From: an uncultured Actinomyces sp.
GTDB taxonomy: Bacteria > Actinomycetota > Actinomycetes > Actinomycetales > Actinomycetaceae
Reading direction: 5' to 3'
DNA length: 12,352 bases
NCBI GenBank assembly: GCA_945949035.1
Contig: CAMFDH010000018.1
Span: 1-12,352 of the forward strand
Shown here: positions 7,817 through 12,352 of the stretch, piece after piece
How positions within the stretch are numbered: position 1 is the stretch's first letter
Layout: each line of letters begins with the position of its first letter
The notes under the pieces: model-generated
Seen by the model: only the letters and a program-made list of their open reading frames with translations
The model's database searches: none
Told to the model about the DNA's origin: nothing
Position numbers and translations under genes: made by a program

Positions 7817-8913
7817 ACAGCAGGTTAACTTCCTCGGGTCCCAGGGCACGACGCCCCCTTGCACTTCTAGGAGCATTGGCAGCCACCCTGCTGGTTGCCG
7901 CAGGTTGTTCCACCGGATCCGGGGGGTCCGGGACCGGGGTAGTCGAAGGTACGGGGCAATCTTCCCTGGAAGGGGAGTCCATCGACATCGGGACCGGTGG
8001 TGTGGGCGTGACTGTTGGTCTGACCTATGTTCCCAATGTGCAGTTCTCACCCGTCTACGTAGCTGCAACGGACGGGATCTTCCGCGCCGCTGGTGTCGGG
8101 GTGACCGTGCGTCATCATGGCGCAGATGAGGGCCTGTTCACTGCCCTCATGTCGGGGGATGAGGATGTGACGGTGGCTAGTGGTGATGAGGTGCTCCAGG
8201 CCCGCACAGCGGGGATGGATTTAGTTTCGATCGGCGCCTACTACCACGACTACCCCGTGGTGATTGTCGTGCGTGAAGATAGTGGCATCAAGACGGTTGC
8301 TGACCTCAAGGGAAAGTCGGTGGGGGTACCCGGTGAGTTTGGGTCGAACTGGTTCGGATTGCTCGCAGCCCTCGAGGGTGCCGACATGACTCGTTCAGAC
8401 ATCACGGTGGTCCCGGTGGGCTTCACCCAGGCTGCCTCACTCGCTTCCAACAGCGTGGATGCCATAGTCGGTTTCACCAACTCCGATGTCGTGCAGCTTG
8501 AAGAATTGAGCGTTCCCATCCGTGTCATCCCCCTTACCGAGGGACCCACGCCTCTGGTCGGGGCATCGATTGTCACCACGCGGAAGTGGTTGGATGCAAA
8601 CCCAGAACTTGCCTCAGGTGTAGTCGGCTCAATCACCGCCGGGGCCTCCCGGGTACTTCACAATCCCCAGTATGCCCTTGAGGTGACAACCGCCTGGGAT
8701 CCAGCACTGAAGGATCCGCAGACCCGTGCGGGAGCCTCCGCGGTTCTCGAGGCGACGCTGCCCCTGTGGCGCGACGCCGAAGGAGAAGCCTCTGGTCTGC
8801 AGGATCTTGAGACCTGGGATGCCATGGGTGTCTTCCTCTCGCAGGTTCTCTCCGAGTCGATTCCCCAGGAGGAAGTGGAGCGGGCCGTCACCAACGACTT
8901 CGCAGCCAACTAG
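7813..8913 (+). CDS. ribY: Lipoprotein substrate-binding protein of the NMT1/ThiY type, probable riboflavin uptake (RibY)
   Basis: A 366-residue extracytoplasmic binding protein anchored as a lipoprotein. The N-terminus has arginines, a hydrophobic stretch (about 15-31) and the lipobox VAAGC, with Cys32 as the lipidated residue. A Ser/Gly-rich linker to about residue 65 follows. The mature domain begins LTYVPNVQFSPVYVAATDGIF (from Leu70), the NMT1/THI5-like opening, and continues with VASGDEVLQAR, DLKGKSVGVPG (164-174) and a SVDAIVGF strand, as in ThiY and RibY. The family binds pyrimidine or flavin-like ligands; the FMN riboswitch favours riboflavin over the thiamin precursor HMP. Its ATG overlaps the permease stop (ATGA), so the two are translationally coupled. 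No ATPase gene follows; the next gene is hisE. Confidence 0.85.
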   Translation: MNSRLTSSGPRARRPLALLGALAATLLVAAGCSTGSGGSGTGVVEGTGQSSLEGESIDIGTGGVGVTVGLTYVPNVQFSPVYVAATDGIFRAAGVGVTVRHHGADEGLFTALMSGDEDVTVASGDEVLQARTAGMDLVSIGAYYHDYPVVIVVREDSGIKTVADLKGKSVGVPGEFGSNWFGLLAALEGADMTRSDITVVPVGFTQAASLASNSVDAIVGFTNSDVVQLEELSVPIRVIPLTEGPTPLVGASIVTTRKWLDANPELASGVVGSITAGASRVLHNPQYALEVTTAWDPALKDPQTRAGASAVLEATLPLWRDAEGEASGLQDLETWDAMGVFLSQVLSESIPQEEVERAVTNDFAAN

Positions 8914-8925
8914 GAGGGCGCTCCT
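8912..8925 (+). terminator. Small hairpin at the end of the ribXY operon
   Basis: AGGAG (8912-8916), loop GGCG, CTCCT (8921-8925) form a perfect five-pair stem that begins inside the ribY stop codon. No T-run follows, so it is at best a U-less terminator or a 3'-end stabiliser. Its position between the flavin operon and hisE is suitable for a transcription boundary, but it is short. Confidence 0.3.
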
Positions 8926-8959
8926 GCGGACAGATCCACCCGGGTGATTCGCAGGCCGT

Positions 8960-8965
8960 TAGTGT
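8960..8965 (+). promoter_or_regulatory. hisE promoter (putative): Candidate -10 box for a leaderless hisE transcript
   Basis: TAGTGT fits TANNNT and ends seven bases before the A of the hisE ATG, so transcription would start at the start codon. The bases before the ATG (GTTGCTCC) are pyrimidine-rich with no ribosome-binding site, which supports leaderless translation. No clear -35 is visible. The 58-base gap to ribY makes an independent promoter reasonable. Confidence 0.45.
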
Positions 8966-8971
8966 TGCTCC

Positions 8972-9235
8972 ATGACCACCTTCGAAGATCTCTTTGCGGA
9001 ACTGCAAGTCAAGGCAACTGAGCGACCAGCGGACTCGGGAACTGTCCGAGAGCTGGATGCGGGCGTGCATTTCATCGGCAAGAAAATCGTCGAGGAGGCG
9101 GCCGAGGTATGGATGGCTGCAGAGTATGAGTCAAAAGAAGACCTCGCCCTAGAGATCTCCCAGTTGCTCTATCACCTCCAGGTGATGATGGTCGCGAAAG
9201 ATCTTTCCCTTGATGACATCTACAGGTACCTGTGA
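8972..9235 (+). CDS. hisE: Phosphoribosyl-ATP pyrophosphatase
   Basis: Hydrolyses phosphoribosyl-ATP to phosphoribosyl-AMP, the second step of histidine synthesis. The 87-residue protein is a stand-alone HisE of the all-alpha NTP pyrophosphatase fold. The metal-binding helix is [11 protein letters not shown], with Glu41, Glu42 and Glu45. The second helix reads EISQLLYHL (61-69), where many bacteria have EAADLLYHL; the Ser-Gln form is usual in actinobacteria, for example Mycobacterium. The ending SLDDIYRYL is also typical. The ATG gives the expected [10 protein letters not shown]-terminus. There is no ribosome-binding site, so it is probably leaderless. Its TGA overlaps the GTG of hisG, so the two are coupled and act in consecutive steps. 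Confidence 0.96.
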   Translation: MTTFEDLFAELQVKATERPADSGTVRELDAGVHFIGKKIVEEAAEVWMAAEYESKEDLALEISQLLYHLQVMMVAKDLSLDDIYRYL

Positions 9236-10089
9236 GCGCCATGTTGAGAATTGCTGTGCCCAACAAGGGCTCCCTGTCTGAGTCCGCCGTAGAACTACTT
9301 GCTGAGGCCGGTTACCGAACTCGCCGGCGTGGCCGGGAGCTTGTTCTGGTCGATGCTGCCAACGACGTGGAGATCTTCTTCCTGCGACCCAGAGATATTG
9401 CGGTCTACGTCGGTCAGGGTCGTATCCAAGCGGGAATCACAGGCCGCGATCTGCTGCTTGATTCCGGTACCGAAGCGATTGAAATGCTCGGACTTGGTTT
9501 TGGTCGCTCACGATTCCGTTTTGCGGCACCGGCCTCCGACATCTCAACCCTTGAGGAACTCCAGGGCAAACGAATTGCGGCTTCATACGACCGACTCGTC
9601 AGCGAGTACTTGAAAGGCCGGGGTATTCAGGCTCAGGTCATTCACCTGGATGGAGCCGTGGAATCATCGGTGCAACTCGGAGTGGCTGACGCCATCGCGG
9701 ATGTTGTAGAGACGGGCTCCACCCTCAAGGCTGCCGGCCTCACCGTGTTCGGTCCGACGATTCTCGAGTCTGAGGCGATCTTGATTACCGCACCCCAACA
9801 CCTGTCGGATCCCGCACTCAGGGTCCTGGAGCAGAGACTTCGCGGCGTCATTGTGGCGCGTGATCACGTGCTGATCGACTACAACATTCGTGCCGACAAC
9901 CTTGAGGCGGCCGCAAAACTGGCCCCCGGATTAGAGTCACCTACCGTTTCTACTCTGGCGGAACCAGAGTGGAAGGCAGTCCGCGTTGTGGTGCAACGTC
10001 GAGAGATGAACCAGGTCATGGATGCCCTGCTGAATGTGGGGGCGGAGGGGATCATCGTCACCCAGCTAGTTGCCTCTCGACTACGCTAG
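9232..10089 (+). CDS. hisG: ATP phosphoribosyltransferase, long form with regulatory domain
   Basis: Catalyses the first, committed step of histidine synthesis, joining ATP to PRPP. It is the long HisG form (285 residues), with its own C-terminal regulatory domain, so it does not need HisZ. The catalytic part opens [12 protein letters not shown] and includes [15 protein letters not shown] and [11 protein letters not shown]. The PRPP-binding signature runs from Glu144 to Leu165, with [14 protein letters not shown] at its core. The ferredoxin-like domain at about 213-285 ([29 protein letters not shown]) binds histidine for feedback inhibition. Two starts are possible: GTG 9232, which overlaps the hisE stop as GTGA, or ATG 9241, which gives the mycobacterial-style [10 protein letters not shown] start; the enzyme is the same either way. 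pafB follows after seven bases. Confidence 0.97.
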   Translation: MSAMLRIAVPNKGSLSESAVELLAEAGYRTRRRGRELVLVDAANDVEIFFLRPRDIAVYVGQGRIQAGITGRDLLLDSGTEAIEMLGLGFGRSRFRFAAPASDISTLEELQGKRIAASYDRLVSEYLKGRGIQAQVIHLDGAVESSVQLGVADAIADVVETGSTLKAAGLTVFGPTILESEAILITAPQHLSDPALRVLEQRLRGVIVARDHVLIDYNIRADNLEAAAKLAPGLESPTVSTLAEPEWKAVRVVVQRREMNQVMDALLNVGAEGIIVTQLVASRLR

Positions 10090-10096
10090 AGAGGTT

Positions 10097-11080
10097 ATGT
10101 CGGCTGAGGTTGGGGGCACTGTGGCGCAGGAAAAAGTTCAGGCACCGCTTCGAATTCTCAACTTGGCTTTGAACCTTCTGAACACGCGGCAGGGGCTCAC
10201 GCGGACAGACCTAATGCGTCTGGTAGCGGGATACTCCGCTGCGGATGAAGCCAGTGCTCAGCGTGCATTTGAGAGAGATATTGAGCACCTGCGACGCGCC
10301 GGCCTCGTCGTCGAGGTTCGCGATCGCTTCCACAGTGAAGCCACCTACCGGGTTTCGGCATCTTCTTTCCCCTCGCAGGCCTCTTTCCTCAGCGAACGTG
10401 AGGTGGCTCTGCTTCTGCGTGCCGTCGACTCGTGGGATGGCAGTGGGCCCGTCGTCGCGCTGCGTAACAAGCTTCGCGGCTACACCTCTGGTGCGGTTGA
10501 GATTGCAGCACACCCCACCCGCTTTGTTCTTGAGTCAGCCGATGGTCTCGATATCGTCCAAGCAGCCATAGCTCAACGCAGGCCGATCTCCTTTGACTAC
10601 GTCTCTAAATCAGGTAGCTCACAGCGCACTGTCGCGCCCTGGCAGATCATCGCTAGGGGTCGTGCACTCTACCTCTGGGGGTTTGACCTTGATGCATGGG
10701 AGCCACGCCTCTTCCGTTTTTCGCGTCTTCGCAGCGCCCCGGAACTAGCCGGAGAAGCCGGCGTGGTTGACCCAGAAGGCCCGCTTGAGCCGGTTCCCTT
10801 CGACCCGTCAACGTTCCTCATCGAACCTGAGCTCCTGGTGCGAGAGGGAGAGGCTCCGATCACGCGAGCCCACTCGACGCCAGAACCCGATGATACTCAG
10901 AAGTATCAGGATTCACCTTGGCAAAGACGGCTCGGCGCCCTCGACGATGCCGGAATCTGGGAGGAACGCGCACTACTCGAAGCCGATAGCGTTCGTGTTC
11001 TTTCACCAGACTGGCTCATGAGGTCCATTGACAACCAACTTGAGACGGCACGGGATTGGATGGGGGAGAGTCGTGGCTGA
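10097..11080 (+). CDS. pafB: WYL-domain transcriptional regulator PafB
   Basis: PafB pairs with PafC to form the activator of the LexA-independent DNA-damage response in actinobacteria; the WYL domain is thought to sense a nucleic acid ligand. The N-terminal winged helix covers about residues 18-75 (RILNLALNLLNTRQGLTRTDL, then AFERDIEHLRRAGL), a clear PafB pattern including the VAGYS segment. The WYL core is at about 160-205, with ISFDYV (164-169) and LYLWGFD (191-197), where the name motif reads LYL, and ends RLFRFSRL-like (LFRFSRL). The ATG at 10097 is chosen: it starts seven bases after hisG and gives the usual short lead. A TTG at 10070 would overlap hisG, and a GTG at 10121 is a possible shorter start. 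The 3' end overlaps pafC by eight bases. Confidence 0.88.
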   Translation: MSAEVGGTVAQEKVQAPLRILNLALNLLNTRQGLTRTDLMRLVAGYSAADEASAQRAFERDIEHLRRAGLVVEVRDRFHSEATYRVSASSFPSQASFLSEREVALLLRAVDSWDGSGPVVALRNKLRGYTSGAVEIAAHPTRFVLESADGLDIVQAAIAQRRPISFDYVSKSGSSQRTVAPWQIIARGRALYLWGFDLDAWEPRLFRFSRLRSAPELAGEAGVVDPEGPLEPVPFDPSTFLIEPELLVREGEAPITRAHSTPEPDDTQKYQDSPWQRRLGALDDAGIWEERALLEADSVRVLSPDWLMRSIDNQLETARDWMGESRG

Positions 11081-12068
11081 AGATACTGTTGCAGCGCTAT
11101 CCCGCCTAGTTTCACTTGTTCGACTCATTGACAACCAGCCTGGAATCACAGTCAGTGAGCTCTCACAGCACTTCGGACGCAGTAAGGCCCGGATTCGTTC
11201 AGATATCCGCCTGCTTGACAGGGCCGGAGTTGACGACCTTCTTCCGGGCTGCACATTTGAAATCGACTACGACCTGTTTCTCGAGCACGATGCGGTATCG
11301 CTTCGATCTCCCCTCAGCATCAATGCACCACTGCCCATCACCCGCCAGGAGTTCGCCAGCGTCGTCACCGCCCTCCAGGCCATGGCTCCGACCCTGGATG
11401 AGGACGACCTCCAGCTGCTCCCTCAAACTCTCTCGGCCCTGATGACAGCCCTCGATGCGGCAGATGCCGCTGACCTGGGTACGGGCTCAGGTATAACAAC
11501 CCCGACCATGTCCCAGTCGACGCGGCAGATGATCCTCCTGATCCAGAAGGCAATGGTCGAGGGCCGCAGCATATCGTTCAGCTACGTTAATCGCTCTGGC
11601 GTCGAGTCCCACCGCGTGGTTACTCCAGAAGCACTGGTTCAAGAGCGCGACGGCTGGATCGTACGGGGACTTTGCCACCGGGCGATGGGGGAGCGCAGCT
11701 TTCGCCTTGATCGCACCTCTGGTCTCACTTTGGCGGATGACGCCAATTTTGCTCGACGTGGCGCTAGTCCCACCACGCGTCCTCTCGAATCAGAGGGCGA
11801 AACTGTCACTGTGACGCTCTCAAGCGAGGCCGCCTGGGCCCTCAAGGAGTCGCCGGCCCGAACCGTGAAGACATCTCGGGACGGCTCGATCATCGCCACA
11901 TTCCAGTCCTGGGACCCGGTGTGGATGCGAACAGAGATACTCACCTTGGCCCCCTACGTCCTCGACGTGTCGCCACGCGTGTACCTTGAGGAAGCATCGG
12001 CCTTTGCTCGCCGCGCCCTCGAGAGCCAGGAGTCCGGAAAGGAATCCCCATGGACGAAGAGAAACTAA
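11073..12068 (+). CDS. pafC: WYL-domain transcriptional regulator PafC
   Basis: Partner and paralogue of PafB. The 331-residue protein has an N-terminal helix-turn-helix at about 8-50 (LVSLVRLIDNQPGITVSEL, then GRSKARIRSDIRLLDRAGV), a middle region and a WYL domain. In the WYL core ISFSYVNRSG (167-176) is followed by DGWIVRGLCHR (193-203) and SFRLDR (209-214); the name motif reads WIV rather than WYL. The start at GTG 11073 is preferred to the ATG 11028 because GGGGGAGAG lies just upstream (11062-11070) and it gives the usual short N-terminus with only an eight-base overlap with pafB. Its 3' end overlaps helY by 19 bases. In mycobacteria pafBC sits beside the proteasome gene pafA and tatA/tatC; no such gene lies between it and helY here. 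Confidence 0.9.
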   Translation: MAEDTVAALSRLVSLVRLIDNQPGITVSELSQHFGRSKARIRSDIRLLDRAGVDDLLPGCTFEIDYDLFLEHDAVSLRSPLSINAPLPITRQEFASVVTALQAMAPTLDEDDLQLLPQTLSALMTALDAADAADLGTGSGITTPTMSQSTRQMILLIQKAMVEGRSISFSYVNRSGVESHRVVTPEALVQERDGWIVRGLCHRAMGERSFRLDRTSGLTLADDANFARRGASPTTRPLESEGETVTVTLSSEAAWALKESPARTVKTSRDGSIIATFQSWDPVWMRTEILTLAPYVLDVSPRVYLEEASAFARRALESQESGKESPWTKRN

Positions 12069-12352
12069 GCCCCTCGCAGCGGATGGAGCGTTTTCGCCAG
12101 CAGATGATGGTTGAGGAGTCCGGGCTGCAGCAGTACCTGGACTCCCTGCACTTCTCCCCGGATGCCTTCCAGGAGGAAGCTCTCGAAGTTCTGGCTACCG
12201 ACAGCTCCGTCCTTGTGTGTGCCCCAACCGGTGCGGGGAAGACGGTTGTCGGAGAGGGCGCCGCCTACATTGCGCGTCAGCGTGGGCAGCGGGTCTACTA
12301 CACAACGCCGATCAAGGCGCTGAGCAACCAGAAGTACCACGACCTCGTCGCC
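12050..12352 (+). CDS. helY: HelY, Ski2/Mtr4-like superfamily 2 RNA helicase, 3'-truncated
   Basis: The first 101 codons of a DEAD/DEAH helicase; the remainder lies beyond the window. A Q-motif-like FSPDAFQEEAL precedes Walker A, APTGAGKT at 58-65 with Lys64 and Thr65. Motif Ia, TTPIKALSNQKY (85-96), is the hallmark of the Ski2-like family and matches actinobacterial HelY (APTGAGKTVVGE, TTPLKALSNQK). The family unwinds RNA or RNA-DNA duplexes in RNA turnover. The ATG at 12050 has GGAAAGGA at 12036-12043 as ribosome-binding site. The gene overlaps pafC by 19 bases, consistent with translational coupling. PafC-HelY proximity is common in actinobacteria, usually with tatA and tatC between them. 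Confidence 0.92.
   Translation, partial: MDEEKLSPSQRMERFRQQMMVEESGLQQYLDSLHFSPDAFQEEALEVLATDSSVLVCAPTGAGKTVVGEGAAYIARQRGQRVYYTTPIKALSNQKYHDLVA

Noticed and set aside
7004..8913. Reading the permease and binding protein as a thiamin-precursor (ThiX/ThiY) system.
   Set aside because: The folds alone would allow it, but the leader is an FMN aptamer and not a TPP (THI) element, so riboflavin is the better call.
8912..8917. AGGAGG right after ribY looked like a ribosome-binding site for a further gene, such as a missing ATPase.
   Set aside because: No start codon lies at a suitable distance, and the next GTG (8944) opens only a short frame inside hisE. The bases fit better as part of the small hairpin.
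10070..10096. TTG at 10070 as an upstream start for pafB.
   Set aside because: It lies inside hisG, has no ribosome-binding site, and the added residues do not match the PafB N-terminus; ATG 10097 is better.
1..12352. Mobile elements, phage genes, CRISPR arrays, tRNA genes or a defence island.
   Set aside because: No transposase or integrase motifs, spaced direct repeats or tRNA-like folds were seen; every gene is a recognisable core or transport gene.

Overview
The window reads as a continuous stretch of core chromosome from a moderately high-GC actinobacterium. The order coaBC-metK-priA-fmt-rsmB-rpe, the paired WYL regulators PafB and PafC, the actinobacterial form of HisE, the long form of HisG, and frequent GTG/TTG starts all point that way. 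A degenerate PriA and tight gene packing suggest a reduced lineage such as the Actinomycetaceae, but that placement is inference. All genes are on the + strand. Both end genes are cut by the window edges. No transposase, phage gene, CRISPR array, tRNA or rRNA was seen.

Layout. (1) Positions 1-6070 form a tight run: the 3' end of coaBC (coenzyme A synthesis), metK (S-adenosylmethionine synthesis), priA (replication restart), fmt (initiator tRNA formylation) and rsmB (16S rRNA methylation). MetK makes the methyl donor that RsmB uses. (2) rpe (pentose phosphate pathway) follows after 29 bases, possibly with its own leaderless start. (3) The only sizeable intergenic region, 6784-7003, holds a well-formed FMN riboswitch. 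A candidate -10 box is placed so that transcription would begin at the aptamer. (4) The riboswitch controls a two-gene operon: an ABC permease and a lipoprotein solute-binding protein of the NMT1/ThiY type. These are best read as RibX and RibY, a riboflavin uptake system without its own ATPase gene here. (5) hisE and hisG (the second and first steps of histidine synthesis) follow, then pafB and pafC (DNA-damage transcription activator) and the 5' end of helY (Ski2-like helicase), with overlapping or nearly touching ends.

The most notable point is positional. In Streptomyces and Mycobacterium the riboflavin biosynthesis genes follow the fmt-rsmB-rpe region, and in Streptomyces they are followed by hisE-hisG. 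Here the FMN riboswitch remains in that slot but drives an uptake system, which suggests a swap from riboflavin synthesis to salvage. The second notable point is PriA: it lacks a recognisable Walker A motif and DEEH box, as expected for actinobacteria, and has also lost the cysteine-rich zinc region, keeping a single cysteine. No wholly new multi-gene system is evident.
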